Below, piece after piece: positions 1 through 8,715 of a stretch of 64,000 bases of DNA; within the stretch, counting starts at the first letter, position 1; every line of letters begins with the position of its first letter. The translations under genes and the position numbers were made by a program. The stretch comes from Nitrospirota bacterium (lineage in GTDB: Bacteria > Nitrospirota > Leptospirillia > Leptospirillales > Leptospirillaceae), in NCBI GenBank assembly GCA_021810805.1, contig JAJZHW010000001.1, positions 62,001-126,000 on the forward strand, read 5' to 3'. Under the pieces are notes generated by a model. The model was given only the letters and a program-made list of their open reading frames with translations, ran no database searches and was not told the DNA's origin.

Positions 1-2
1 TC

Positions 3-1964
3 GTGGAGAACATCTATCGACACTTCCACTTTCTGGGGGGCCATCGGGATCGCCAGACCCTTATCGACCGTGCCATCGTGGCCGTCTCCGAGGTCGGCAA
101 TCCGACCATTCTGGCCACCTTCACGGTGATCGGGGCGCTCCTTCCCATGGCCTTTGTCAGCGGGCTGATGGGGCCCTACATGCGCCCCATTCCCGTCAAC
201 GCCTCCCTGGCCATGATCGGATCCCTTCTGGTGGCACTGATCGTGACCCCCTACATGGCCGTTCGCCTGATCCGGCCAGGAGTCCACGCGGCGAAGGCCA
301 CCGGGAAGCTCGAACTCAGGATTCGCCATTTCTATCGACTGCTCATGGAGCCCCTCATCGATTCCGGGAAAAAGCGGATGCTCTTTCTGGGAGGGGTCGT
401 GGTGTTGACGGTAGGGTCGATGCTGTTCTTCTATTCCCGGACGATCCTGCTCAAGATGCTCCCCTTCGACAACAAGAGCGAGATCGATGTCGTGGTGGAC
501 ATGCCGGCGGGAACGACCCTCGAGCGCACGGCCGCCGTGGTGCGCGATCTGGAGAGGATTGCTCGGGAGAATCCTTCCGTCCAGGGTTATGAGGCCTATG
601 TGGGCACGGCCGCCCCCTTCGACTTTAACGGGTTGGTCCGCCATTACTATCTGCGGGCAGGGAAGAACGTGGGAGAGCTTCACCTCGATCTCCTCCCCAA
701 GTCCCGAAGAGAGAAGGGGAGCCATGCCATTGCCATGGAGGTCGAACGGAGTCTGGCCGTCCCCTCCCGGCAGCTGGGAGCCCGGATCAAGGTGGTTGAG
801 GTTCCCCCGGGTCCCCCGGTTTACGCTCCCATCACCGCAGAGATCTATGGCTCCGACTATGGGCGCCTCACTGCGGAAGGTCTTCACATGGCCGATCTCT
901 TCCGTAAAACGCCGGGAATCATTGATGTCGACACCTCGGTGCGCGATCCCCAGACCCGATATCGGGTGGTCGTCGATCAGGAAAAGGCGGCCCTCTCCGG
1001 GGTGAGTGCCGTAGAGATCGGCCAGGCCCTCTCCCTGGCCCTGCACGGAGAGAGCGGGACCCTCCATACGACCACCGGGAAGGGGCACGTGCCCATTCTG
1101 CTCGAGTATCCCGAGCGGGACCGTTCGAGCATTCGTGACCTTGCCACGGTCTTTGTGCGCGGAGGAACCGGACGCCTCGTTCCTGTGCGCTCCCTTGTCC
1201 ATGTGGAAAAGGTTCCCACGGAGCAGCCCATTAACCGTAAAAATCTTCGCCCGGTCGTCTATGTCACCGGGAATACCATTGGTTCATCGAGAAGTCCTGT
1301 CTATGCGGCGGTGGACCTCTCGCGGGTCGTCGCGGCAGATGCCCGCTCCCGAGGGGTGGAGCTCCGACAGATCTTCACCGGATATCCCTGGTCCACCGAC
1401 CACATGACGGTGCGGTGGGGAGGGGAGTGGCAGGTGACCTTTGTCACCTTCCGGGACATGGGGATCGCCTTCGGGGCGGCGATCATTCTCATTTACCTTC
1501 TCATTGTCGCCGAGTTCGAGAGCTTCATCACGCCCCTTGTGATCATGAGCCCCATCCCCCTGGCCCTTATCGGAGTCATTCCGGGCCACATTCTTCTGGG
1601 GTCGAACTTCACGGCGACCTCGATGATCGGATTCATCGCGCTGGCCGGAATCATGGTGCGGAACTCGATTCTTCTCGTGGATTTTCTTCATGCGAAAAAG
1701 GCGGAGGGGGTGCCGATTCGCCAGGCCATCCTCGAAACCGGCGCCGTGAGGACCCGTCCCATCCTGCTGACGGCTGCGGCCCTCATTGCAGGCTCCTTCG
1801 TCATTCTCTCCGATCCGATTTTTCGGGGTATGGCCATTGCCCTGCTCTACGGATCGGTGGTCTCGACGCTTCTGACACTCTTCGTCGTCCCTCTTCTGAT
1901 CCTGATGGTGGAAGGGCGCAGCTGGCCAAACCGGAGCCATGAATCCGGACAACGATCATCCTGA
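3..1964 (+). CDS. RND efflux permease, 3' part (5' end outside window)
   Basis: This is the C-terminal two thirds of an AcrB-like resistance-nodulation-division permease, an inner-membrane proton-driven pump that works with a periplasmic adaptor and outer-membrane channel. The frame is already open at the window edge, where the opening residues V-E-N-I-Y match the family's transmembrane-4 charged region, so the GTG at 3 is not a start. Visible parts are a helix bundle at about residues 30-90, a central helix at about 125-145, a large periplasmic porter/docking segment (about 150-470) and five closing hydrophobic helices (about 485-635). Substrate cannot be told from this half. A small DUF2892 membrane gene follows closely. 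Confident for family, not for substrate. Confidence 0.9.
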   Translation: MENIYRHFHFLGGHRDRQTLIDRAIVAVSEVGNPTILATFTVIGALLPMAFVSGLMGPYMRPIPVNASLAMIGSLLVALIVTPYMAVRLIRPGVHAAKATGKLELRIRHFYRLLMEPLIDSGKKRMLFLGGVVVLTVGSMLFFYSRTILLKMLPFDNKSEIDVVVDMPAGTTLERTAAVVRDLERIARENPSVQGYEAYVGTAAPFDFNGLVRHYYLRAGKNVGELHLDLLPKSRREKGSHAIAMEVERSLAVPSRQLGARIKVVEVPPGPPVYAPITAEIYGSDYGRLTAEGLHMADLFRKTPGIIDVDTSVRDPQTRYRVVVDQEKAALSGVSAVEIGQALSLALHGESGTLHTTTGKGHVPILLEYPERDRSSIRDLATVFVRGGTGRLVPVRSLVHVEKVPTEQPINRKNLRPVVYVTGNTIGSSRSPVYAAVDLSRVVAADARSRGVELRQIFTGYPWSTDHMTVRWGGEWQVTFVTFRDMGIAFGAAIILIYLLIVAEFESFITPLVIMSPIPLALIGVIPGHILLGSNFTATSMIGFIALAGIMVRNSILLVDFLHAKKAEGVPIRQAILETGAVRTRPILLTAAALIAGSFVILSDPIFRGMAIALLYGSVVSTLLTLFVVPLLILMVEGRSWPNRSHESGQRSS

Positions 1965-2037
1965 TTCTTCGGGGGAAGCCTTATCGGATTCCCCCACCGA
2001 CCCTCTCGACGCGAGAGAAAACTCCCAAGGAGGTACC

Positions 2038-2253
2038 ATGAGTATCGAACGCATGATTCGGGCACTGGCTGGAACTCTTGTTCTGACCAGCCTTCTTTTG
2101 TCGGTCTATGTGTCAAAGTATTGGCTTTGGCTTGCCGCCTTCGTCGGAGCCAACCTTCTTCAGTCCTCGCTGACACGCTGGTGCCTGGCAGAAAACATTC
2201 TCCGGAAGGTCTTGAATCGACCGGCCCGGGATGGGGAAGGCTGCGGTGTCTAA
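2038..2253 (+). CDS. DUF2892 (YgaP-like) small inner-membrane protein
   Basis: A 71-residue protein with two hydrophobic helices (about residues 8-25 and 28-45) and the DUF2892 pattern: an N-terminal S-I-E-R-M-I-R-A-L-A-G stretch, then a C-L-A-E-N-I-L segment. The ATG at 2038 is preceded by a strong ribosome site, AAGGAGG, at the right spacing. A longer in-frame reading from 1939 lacks such a site and overlaps the permease, so it is rejected. Members of this family occur alone or fused to rhodanese domains, and their role is poorly known. Position directly after an RND pump suggests co-transcription. Confidence 0.8.
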   Translation: MSIERMIRALAGTLVLTSLLLSVYVSKYWLWLAAFVGANLLQSSLTRWCLAENILRKVLNRPARDGEGCGV

Positions 2254-2266
2254 CCTGCCTTCCTCC

Positions 2267-3274
2267 ATGAAGGCCTTTGTGGTCCGTCGCCACGGGCCTG
2301 TAGGGGAGGGATCACTCGAGCTCGTCTCCCGTCCCCTCCCGGAGCCGGGGCCGGGTGAGATTCTGGTCAGGGTCCTGGCCTGCGGCGTCTGCCGTACCGA
2401 TTTGCATGTGGTGGAGGGAGATCTTCCTGTTCTTCCCGGGGAGACCATCCCGGGACACGAGGTTGTGGGGGAGGTGGTCGCCCGGGGAGATCATGCCGGC
2501 GGCCGCTTTCGTCCGGGAGACCGGGTGGGGGTGGCGTGGCTCTATCGCTCCTGCGGTCGCTGCCCCTATTGCCTTCGCGGGGACGAAAACCTTTGTTCGG
2601 AGCCCCTTTTCACCGGCTATCATCGCCCCGGGGGCTATGCCGAGTATCTGGTGGCGGAGGAATCATTTTGCTATCCGCTCTCCTCCGCTGAAGACCCCCT
2701 GCTTCAGGCCCCCCTGCTGTGTGCCGGCATTATCGGCTATCGGGCCTTTGCCCAGTCGGGGCTGGGGGCGGGCCAGCGGCTGGGGCTCTACGGCTTCGGA
2801 TCCTCGGCCCATCTCGTCCTGAAGCTCGCCAAATCCCAGGGTCTCCGGGTCTTTGTGGTGACGCGGGGGGAGAGACACCGTGAGTGGGCTCGCGATGCCG
2901 GAGCCGACTGGGTGGGAGAGGAGGCCCTCTCCCGCCCCCCCGTTCCCCTCGACGGGGCCATTCTCTTTGCGCCTGCCGGCGATCTTGTTCCGGGAATCCT
3001 GTCGAGCCTTGACCGGGGAGGGATTCTGCTCACAGCGGGGATCCATGTGACGGATATTCCCCCGATCAACTACCAGCGGGAGCTGTTCTATGAGAAGCGG
3101 CTGCGTTCTGTGACGGCCAACACGAGACAAGACGGAATGGCCTGGCTCTCGCTGGCTTCCGCGCGCTCGATTCTTCCCGAAGTCACCGTCTACGACTTCC
3201 CCCGGGCCTTGGAGGCCCTCGTCGACCTGTCCGCCGACCGGCTTCGGGGCGTGGCGGTCTTGCGCTTTCCCTGA
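2267..3274 (+). CDS. Zinc-dependent alcohol dehydrogenase (MDR family)
   Basis: Medium-chain NAD(P)-dependent alcohol dehydrogenase of about 335 residues. Catalytic-zinc residues appear as C-G-V-C-R-T-D near the N terminus and the G-H-E-V-V-G-E-V motif. A structural-zinc lobe with four cysteines follows (C-G-R-C-P-Y-C and a later C near 100 residues). The Rossmann half carries a glycine-rich G-L-Y-G-F-G-S-S turn. The family normally begins M-K-A-F-V, so the ATG at 2267 is chosen; an ATG at 2231 would add 12 residues and overlap the DUF2892 gene. Neither has a clear ribosome site. Substrate unknown. Confidence 0.85.
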   Translation: MKAFVVRRHGPVGEGSLELVSRPLPEPGPGEILVRVLACGVCRTDLHVVEGDLPVLPGETIPGHEVVGEVVARGDHAGGRFRPGDRVGVAWLYRSCGRCPYCLRGDENLCSEPLFTGYHRPGGYAEYLVAEESFCYPLSSAEDPLLQAPLLCAGIIGYRAFAQSGLGAGQRLGLYGFGSSAHLVLKLAKSQGLRVFVVTRGERHREWARDAGADWVGEEALSRPPVPLDGAILFAPAGDLVPGILSSLDRGGILLTAGIHVTDIPPINYQRELFYEKRLRSVTANTRQDGMAWLSLASARSILPEVTVYDFPRALEALVDLSADRLRGVAVLRFP

Positions 3275-3339
3275 AGAGATGTCTCGTCGTGCGAAGAAGG
3301 CCAAGACTCCAAACCAAACGGAGGGCTTCTGCGAAAAAA

Positions 3340-3407
3340 AAAAGGCGGGAGAGTCTTCCCCGGCGCCCGATGGGTCCGGAGAAGATCTACCGCCTTTGTC
3401 GTTTTTT
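3340..3407. terminator. Bidirectional terminator between convergent genes
   Basis: A run of A residues, then AAAGGCGG (3341-3348), a long imperfectly paired stem, CCGCCTTT (3390-3397) and a T-rich tail (3399-3407). The A-run on one side and T-run on the other let it serve both the alcohol dehydrogenase and the opposing gene ending at 3457. Confidence 0.75.
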
Positions 3408-3456
3408 CGATGCCAGTGGGGGGCAATGGTCCCGGGCCCCCCGCGAAGTTCCGCAG

Positions 3457-3840
3457 CTATTTGACCAAAACGTCGACCTTGGCCGTGGCATCGAGGAGAT
3501 CATGATGGGCGGTGGCGGCCTGAAGAAGAATTGTGTGTTTGCCCGAGGGGAGCGTGACCTTGACGGGGCTCTTGCGGGAGACCATGAGAAATTGTCCGTC
3601 CACCATCACATGGATGTGATTCGCCTTCCCCTCCTTGTGATAGCGGTATTGAACGGTGACCGGACTCTGGACAGACGCATCCTCTTTGGGGGAGAGAATC
3701 TTGATGGTGGTGTCGGCCCAGGCGGGGAGGGCGGAAAGGAGAAGGCTTCCGGCCAGAAGGGTGGATGCGAACCACCGCGAGGGGGAGTGTCTTAAGTGAC
3801 GTGGGCGTGCCGAAGTGGCGAGAATGGAATGTGCCTGCAT
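3457..3840 (-). CDS. Exported Ig-like hypothetical protein
   Basis: A 127-residue protein with a long N-terminal signal: arginines, then a hydrophobic stretch (about residues 25-41) ending A-W-A before D-T-T, a good signal-peptidase site. The mature part (about 85 residues) looks like one beta-sandwich repeat: I-K-I-L-S-P-K-E-D-A-S-V at its start, an H-I-H-V-M-V-D-G strand and L-P-S-G-K-H-T-I later. This layout resembles DUF4399-type periplasmic domains, but I do not assign a function. The start has an AAGGAGG ribosome site. It is read away from the barrel-protein gene across a 381-bp gap. Confidence 0.65.
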   Translation of the reverse strand: MQAHSILATSARPRHLRHSPSRWFASTLLAGSLLLSALPAWADTTIKILSPKEDASVQSPVTVQYRYHKEGKANHIHVMVDGQFLMVSRKSPVKVTLPSGKHTILLQAATAHHDLLDATAKVDVLVK

Positions 3841-4221
3841 GTCGGACCTCCTTGTTCGATCGGTTGATGATGACTCTCGTTTTCGTCTCCTCTACGCTCT
3901 GAGGGTCGCGTCGAACCCCTGCGGGCTCCCTCCCGGAGAAAAATCACAGAAAAGACTCCACGTTTCGGAAGGGGGCGGAGAGCTTCCTGGAAAAAACTTT
4001 CTTGTTGAGGTGAGAATAAGTTAACCTTACCATCCGTCCGGAGGTTCGTAAAGGGATTTTCCCCGGGACCTCCGGAGCCTTCAGGGAAAAGGGCGGCAAT
4101 ATTCTCATTCGATTGATTGGCCCTTTCTGCGCCTCTCTATGATCGTTATCATGGACGGGGGGAAGAATGTGCGGGATTATTGAAGTCGGGTAAAACATTT
4201 TTTCTTGGAGAGCGGGGTCGG
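3841..4221. other. Intergenic region between divergent genes
   Basis: No gene recognised. It holds a ribosome site for the leftward gene, a hairpin with an 8-bp perfect stem (CCGGAGGT at 4038-4045 pairing with ACCTCCGG at 4068-4075) and no T-run, and a palindrome at 4139-4152. An in-frame ATG at 4117 would extend the downstream barrel protein by 35 residues, but that extension does not look like a signal peptide. Confidence 0.5.
4139..4152. promoter_or_regulatory. Palindromic operator-like site (possibly Fur-like)
   Basis: ATGAT-CGTT-ATCAT is a perfect 5-bp inverted repeat with a 4-bp centre, 70 bp upstream of the barrel-protein start and overlapping a TATGAT hexamer that could be a -10 element. 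Its sequence resembles half of a Fur box (TGATAAT/ATTATCA), but the match is partial. Confidence 0.25.
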
Positions 4222-5391
4222 GTGAGTGGACGGGGAGTTTTTGTCATTGTGGGGGCGCTCTTTCCCCTTTTCTTCGGGGGCTTTTCGCACCTTCTTCTGG
4301 GGGCCCCTCTTCCGTCGTCCTTGTCGCTTTCGCCTGTTTCTCCCGGGGCTTCGCCTCCTTCGAAAGCCTCCGCTCTCCCTCCCGTCTCAAAGCCTCCGAC
4401 CGCGTTGGCGCCCTCTCAGGCCTTAAGCTCTCCTCCGCTCTCCCTCAACGGTCCCGATGCCCTCTCGGCCTACCGAAAGTCTTGGAATCCCTTGACCTCA
4501 GGACCGGACCTCATGCCCCAGGCGGATACCCTCCCCGAGGGCGAGTTCAATGTCCGGTTTTTCATGTATGGCCGCCTTACCCAGGCCCAGTATTCGGATT
4601 CGGGGGGGATCACCGGGTTGCCTCCGGGCTTTTCCCAGACCCAGCTGCTGGACCTTTTTGCCATGTTCTACGGCCTCGAGCAGAACACCGAGCTGGTCTT
4701 TCTTCCTTCGGTGGTGACCACCTTCTCCACGGATAACGGGAGCTCCCTTAACGGGGTGGGGCTTAACGACCTGTCCCTGGGGATCAAGCACCGATGGGTG
4801 ATCCAGGACCCCGACGGCCCCCGCCCCAGCTTTTCCACAGCCCTTCTAGCCACCCTTCCCCTGACCTCCTGGCTGGGAACGCCGGTTCCGCCGGGGGGAC
4901 TTCCCCCCATCAACGTGGTTCCCTCGACCCACTTCGGAAGCCCCTCCCTCACCGCCATCTCGATGGTCAGGAAGAATCTCAAGCCTCTTCGACTGATCGG
5001 GGACCTGTACTACACCTTTTCCTTTCCTAGCTCCCTTTCCGCCTCCCCCGGGGCCACCCCGGCTTACTCCCAGTTTGGCGACCTGGTCCAGTACCGACTG
5101 GGGATCGAGGACGTTGTCGACGACAAGAGCGGGCTGGGGTTCATCCTGGAGGTGGCGGGGCTTTCGGGTCTGCCATTTTCCGTCGACGGGCTGGCCGTCA
5201 ATACCCGCCCTTCCACCTTCAATCTCGTCGGGGTCCAGCCCACGATCGAATACAATCTCACCCCCCGCCTGGCCGCCTCCTTCGGAGTGCTCCTTCCTGC
5301 CTTTGGCAACAACGAATACCTCGCCACGACCCCGAACTTCTCCCTTTGGTACTATTTTCAGGGGGGCCAGAAGAGCCTCCTTCCCCGCTAG
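4222..5391 (+). CDS. Putative outer-membrane beta-barrel protein
   Basis: A protein of about 389 residues. From the GTG at 4222 it begins with a signal-like segment (V-S-G-R-G followed by a hydrophobic stretch to about residue 25). A proline/serine/alanine-rich linker (about 26-90) follows, then roughly 290 residues of alternating polar/aromatic strands typical of an outer-membrane barrel. It ends near F-S-L-W-Y-Y-F, close to the usual aromatic C-terminal strand. The layout recalls transporter-like barrels of the MetA/phenol-degradation type, but this is by appearance only. A GGAG lies upstream of the GTG. An alternative ATG is at 4117. Confidence 0.6.
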   Translation: MSGRGVFVIVGALFPLFFGGFSHLLLGAPLPSSLSLSPVSPGASPPSKASALPPVSKPPTALAPSQALSSPPLSLNGPDALSAYRKSWNPLTSGPDLMPQADTLPEGEFNVRFFMYGRLTQAQYSDSGGITGLPPGFSQTQLLDLFAMFYGLEQNTELVFLPSVVTTFSTDNGSSLNGVGLNDLSLGIKHRWVIQDPDGPRPSFSTALLATLPLTSWLGTPVPPGGLPPINVVPSTHFGSPSLTAISMVRKNLKPLRLIGDLYYTFSFPSSLSASPGATPAYSQFGDLVQYRLGIEDVVDDKSGLGFILEVAGLSGLPFSVDGLAVNTRPSTFNLVGVQPTIEYNLTPRLAASFGVLLPAFGNNEYLATTPNFSLWYYFQGGQKSLLPR

Positions 5392-5556
5392 CCGGCCCCC
5401 TTTGTTCCGGGAGGCCCCCTTTCTTGACGCGGGTCGCTTCTTCGTGGTGTAGAATAAGAATACGGATACAGGCGATGCCACCGGACGAATGGGGACAGCT
5501 CCCTGGGAGGGCGAGCCTCTGGTCCGGGATTGTCCGTCCTAAGGGAGGAGTGTTCC

Positions 5557-6150
5557 ATGGATCTTCGCGACACCGTCTCGGAAAGACGGTTCCGACCGCT
5601 CGCCGTCGCCGCGCTTCTGGCGCTCGGGAGCCTGCTTTCATCGTGTCAGACATCTCCGGCCGTCCCCTATGTCCCCCCCTCTCCCGGTCCTGCGACCCTG
5701 CAGGGGGTTCCGGTAAGGGCGATCGTCGCCGATCTCGACCCGGCATTGCAGGGGCTTGCCAGAGGACGAGGCAAGCCCCTGCGGGTGGCGGTCATCCGCT
5801 ACACCACCCCATCGGGACTCTCCCGAACCTTTGGCCGCTATCTTTCGCTGAAGGTGGGAGAGGGGCTCTCCCGGACGCCGGGTCTCGCCCTCATCGATCC
5901 CGGACAGGTCTATGAGGCCCTCCACCGGATGGGAATCGAGCAGGGCCTTCTCGATACCCGAACCCTTCTCGATGTCGGGGAGAAGGTCGGGGCCCAGGTC
6001 CTGGTCGTGGGCACCTACACCGATCTTGGACAGACAATTGATGTGGAATCGCGGGTTTTGACGATTCCCGGGGGAAAGCAGCGAGGGATTTTTTCCCGAA
6101 CGATTCCCAAAACGCCGGCCGTGCTGAGCCTGATCAAGGTCGGACCCTAA
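5557..6150 (+). CDS. FlgO-like outer-membrane lipoprotein
   Basis: A 197-residue protein starting at ATG 5557 behind GGGAGG. The signal ends in a lipobox, L-L-S-S-C, near residue 30, so it should be lipid-anchored. A proline-rich spacer follows, then a FlgO-type domain: V-A-V-I-R-Y strand, R-T-F-G-R-Y-L-S-L-K-V-G-E-G-L helix, a segment on a predicted base/lipid side and V-G-A-Q-V-L-V-V-G-T-Y strand. FlgO proteins sit at the outer membrane and are linked to flagellar or surface assembly; no flagellar genes are nearby, so the role here is open. The SPFH lipoprotein follows 34 bp later, probably in the same operon. Confidence 0.65.
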   Translation: MDLRDTVSERRFRPLAVAALLALGSLLSSCQTSPAVPYVPPSPGPATLQGVPVRAIVADLDPALQGLARGRGKPLRVAVIRYTTPSGLSRTFGRYLSLKVGEGLSRTPGLALIDPGQVYEALHRMGIEQGLLDTRTLLDVGEKVGAQVLVVGTYTDLGQTIDVESRVLTIPGGKQRGIFSRTIPKTPAVLSLIKVGP

Positions 6151-6184
6151 GAAGACAACCGCTTCAGAGACCAAGGAGAGAGAG

Positions 6185-7042
6185 ATGACTGGCAACAAAG
6201 AAGTGTCTACGAATGTGATCCGGCGGGGAGCCAGAGGGCGAACAGGGGCCTTTTTGGCCGCTCTCTCCGCCCTTTCGCTCCTCACCGGATGCGTGGAATC
6301 CATCGACCCCGGCAAGGCGGCCGTCTTGTGGACCATCAGCCAGGGCACGGACACAAAGACGATCTATCGCGAAGGCGTCCAGGTCATCGCCCCGTGGAAC
6401 GAGCTCTATATCTATGACCTCAGGACCCAGGAGTCCCGCCTCTCCCTTCACGTCCTGTCGGTGAACGGCCTGGCGATCGAGATGGATTCCTCCATCCTCT
6501 ACAAGGTGCAGGGCGATGCGCTGCCGACCCTTCATGAAAAGGTGGGGCCGGACTATTATCATGTTCTGATCGCTCCCTACGTCATGAGTGAGGCCAGAAA
6601 GATCGTCGGCCGATTTACCCCCTCAGAAATCTACTCAAGCCAAAGGGAAACGATCGAACGTCTGATTCTGGGGGGGCTTCGGGAGAAGCTCCGGGACTAT
6701 CCCATCACGGTGGAGGGCTTTCTGATCCGGGACGTTCGTCTTCCCCGGATCATTCGGGTGGCCATCGAACGCAAACTCACCGAGGAGCAGAACTACCAGC
6801 GCATGGAATATGTGCTTGATGTGGCCCGAAAGACCGCCCAGAAGAGGCGGATCGAGGCCGAGGGAATCGAGGCCTTTCAGAAGATCGTTCAGGAAAATCT
6901 GACCCGGAGCTATCTGACATGGAAGGGAATCGAGGCCACCGAGAAGCTGGCCAAGAGCCCCAATGCGAAGATCATCATCATCGGGGGAGGAAAGAATGGA
7001 CTCCCGGTGATCCTCAATGCCGACCCAGGGTCAGGACATTAG
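6185..7042 (+). CDS. SPFH/prohibitin-family lipoprotein
   Basis: A 285-residue protein whose N terminus is an arginine-rich signal ending in L-L-T-G-C (Cys near residue 36), a lipobox. The rest is a prohibitin/band-7 domain: an early G-V-Q-V-I-A-P-W turn, the S-S-I-L-Y-K-V strand, a helix with Y-V-M-S-E-A-R-K-I-V-G-R-F-T, and a coiled R-K-T-A-Q-K-R-R-I-E-A-E-G-I-E-A segment. SPFH proteins usually form oligomers at membranes and are anchored by a helix. Lipid anchoring is less common. Start supported by AAGGAGAGAG. Confidence 0.75.
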   Translation: MTGNKEVSTNVIRRGARGRTGAFLAALSALSLLTGCVESIDPGKAAVLWTISQGTDTKTIYREGVQVIAPWNELYIYDLRTQESRLSLHVLSVNGLAIEMDSSILYKVQGDALPTLHEKVGPDYYHVLIAPYVMSEARKIVGRFTPSEIYSSQRETIERLILGGLREKLRDYPITVEGFLIRDVRLPRIIRVAIERKLTEEQNYQRMEYVLDVARKTAQKRRIEAEGIEAFQKIVQENLTRSYLTWKGIEATEKLAKSPNAKIIIIGGGKNGLPVILNADPGSGH

Positions 7043-7141
7043 GCCACGTCATGGGGGGCTGTCGCCCACGGAGGGCGATCGCCTCCTCCCTAATGGCTCC
7101 ATCACCCTCGTCATCCACGAATTTGCCAAAGGAGAAAAGCT

Positions 7142-7657
7142 GTGGCCAAGGAAAAAAGCGCGGAGTCTGCCGGGGCAGGGCCCTCGGAGGGAGATGCGGC
7201 ACCGGACTTTCGTGAGGTAATGGCTTCGGGGGCCACCACCCCTACCGTTTCCCTGTCCGATTTCGCAGGAAAGACGGTCGTTCTTTATTTTTACCCCAAG
7301 GACGACACTCCCGGATGCACCACCGAGGCCTGTGACTTCCGGGACAACATGGGTCTCCTCGCCAAGCGCGGGATTGTTGTTCTCGGCGTCTCAAAGGACG
7401 CTCCCTCAAGCCATGACAAGTTCAGGAGCAAGTATCAGCTCCCCTTCCCCCTCATTTCCGACAGCGATGGAGCCCTCTGTTCCGCCTATGGGGTCTTCAA
7501 GGAGAAGAGCATGTATGGGGTCAAGCGCATGGGCATCGAGCGCAGCACCTTTGTGATCGGCCCCGACGGCAAGATCCTTCGGGCCCTTCGGGGGGTGAAG
7601 GCGACCGGCCATGTGGCCGCCCTTTTGGCCGACCCGGCGCTCTCCGGAAAGAAATGA
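7142..7657 (+). CDS. bcp: Bcp/PrxQ-type peroxiredoxin
   Basis: Thiol peroxidase of 171 residues that reduces hydrogen and organic peroxides. The signature D-D-T-P-G-C-T-T-E-A-C-D-F is present, giving both the peroxidatic cysteine and the second cysteine five residues on, as in atypical two-cysteine Bcp enzymes. An F-Y-P-K strand precedes it and R-S-T-F-V-I-G-P-D-G-K-I follows near the end. The start is GTG at 7142 with an AAGGAG site. Its stop overlaps the ATG of the next gene (ATGA), so the two are probably translated together in an oxidative-stress or redox unit. Confidence 0.92.
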   Translation: MAKEKSAESAGAGPSEGDAAPDFREVMASGATTPTVSLSDFAGKTVVLYFYPKDDTPGCTTEACDFRDNMGLLAKRGIVVLGVSKDAPSSHDKFRSKYQLPFPLISDSDGALCSAYGVFKEKSMYGVKRMGIERSTFVIGPDGKILRALRGVKATGHVAALLADPALSGKK

Positions 7658-8715
7658 GCCGGCTTTTTTCCCCCTGGTCCCTCCGGAAGGTCGTTCTCCG
7701 AAACAGGATCGTCGTCTCCCCCATGTGCCAGTACATGGCAACGGAGGGGGTCGCCGGGGAATGGCACCGGGTTCATCTGGGCAGCCGGGCCGTTGGGGGC
7801 GCGGGAATGGTGATTGTGGAGGCGTCGGCCGTCAGTCCGGAAGGACGGATCTCCCCGGGGGATCTGGGGCTCTGGAACGAGGAGCAGGAGGCGGCACTGA
7901 AGCCGATTGCCGCCTTCATGCGCTCCCAGGGGGCGGTTCCCGGGATCCAGATTGCCCACGCCGGAAGAAAGGCTTCAACCGCGGCCCCCTTTCTCGGAGG
8001 AAAATTTCTTCCCCCCGGGGCGGGGGGATGGCAGACGGTGGCCCCCAGCGCTGTTCCCTTTGCCGGGTACGGTGTCCCGGCGGAGCTTGACCTAGTCCAG
8101 ATGACCCGGCTGCGGGAGGCCTTTACCCATTCCGCTGTGCGGGCGGCCTCCGCCGGATTTGAATTTCTCGAGATCCACATGGCTCACGGCTATCTCCTTC
8201 ACAGCTTTCTCTCTCCGCTCTCGAACCGACGCACCGACAGTTATGGAGGACCTTTAAGCCATCGCATGCGCTTTCCCCTGGAGGTCGTCGACTCCGTTCG
8301 GAAGGTCTGGCCGGATGATCTCCCTCTGGGAGTGAGAATCTCCACTGTCGACTGGGTGGAAGGAGGGTGGGATCTTCCCTCCTCCATCGCCCTGTCTCAA
8401 GAGCTGGCGGCCCGAGGAGTCGACTTGGTCGACTGTTCCAGCGGCGGGATTGTCCCCGATGCCAAGATACCCCTGGGACCGGGCTATCAGACGGCCTTTG
8501 CCGAGAGGATACGAAAGGAGTCAAAAATTGCGACGCTGGCGGTGGGGATGATTACCGATCCGGTCCAGGCGGAGCATATCCTTGTGACCGGCCAGGCCGA
8601 CGGGGTCGCCTTGGCCCGGGAGATGCTGCGGGATCCCTACTGGCCGATCCATGCGGCCGCACGACTGGGAGCCGAACCTCCCTGGCCCGCTCCCTATTCA
8701 AGGGCCAAGGGCTGA
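7654..8715 (+). CDS. NADH:flavin oxidoreductase, old yellow enzyme (YqjM-like)
   Basis: FMN-dependent ene-reductase of 353 residues. Visible markers are the N-terminal R-N-R-I-V-V-S-P-M-C-Q-Y-M (the YqjM-type cysteine), Q-I-A-H-A-G-R-K-A-S, the F-L-E-I-H-M-A-H-G-Y-L-L strand with the substrate-binding histidine region, L-S-N-R-R-T-D-S-Y-G-G, and a late G-Q-A-D-G-V-A-L-A-R phosphate-binding loop. It lowers activated C=C bonds using NAD(P)H; the physiological substrate is unknown. It overlaps the peroxiredoxin by 4 bp. Its 3' end overlaps the opposing ArdC gene by 22 bp. Confidence 0.92.
   Translation: MSRLFSPWSLRKVVLRNRIVVSPMCQYMATEGVAGEWHRVHLGSRAVGGAGMVIVEASAVSPEGRISPGDLGLWNEEQEAALKPIAAFMRSQGAVPGIQIAHAGRKASTAAPFLGGKFLPPGAGGWQTVAPSAVPFAGYGVPAELDLVQMTRLREAFTHSAVRAASAGFEFLEIHMAHGYLLHSFLSPLSNRRTDSYGGPLSHRMRFPLEVVDSVRKVWPDDLPLGVRISTVDWVEGGWDLPSSIALSQELAARGVDLVDCSSGGIVPDAKIPLGPGYQTAFAERIRKESKIATLAVGMITDPVQAEHILVTGQADGVALAREMLRDPYWPIHAAARLGAEPPWPAPYSRAKG

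Noticed and set aside
5424-5455. TTGACG and TAGAAT as promoter of the FlgO-like gene
   Set aside because: The spacer is 20 bp, too long for a normal sigma70 promoter.
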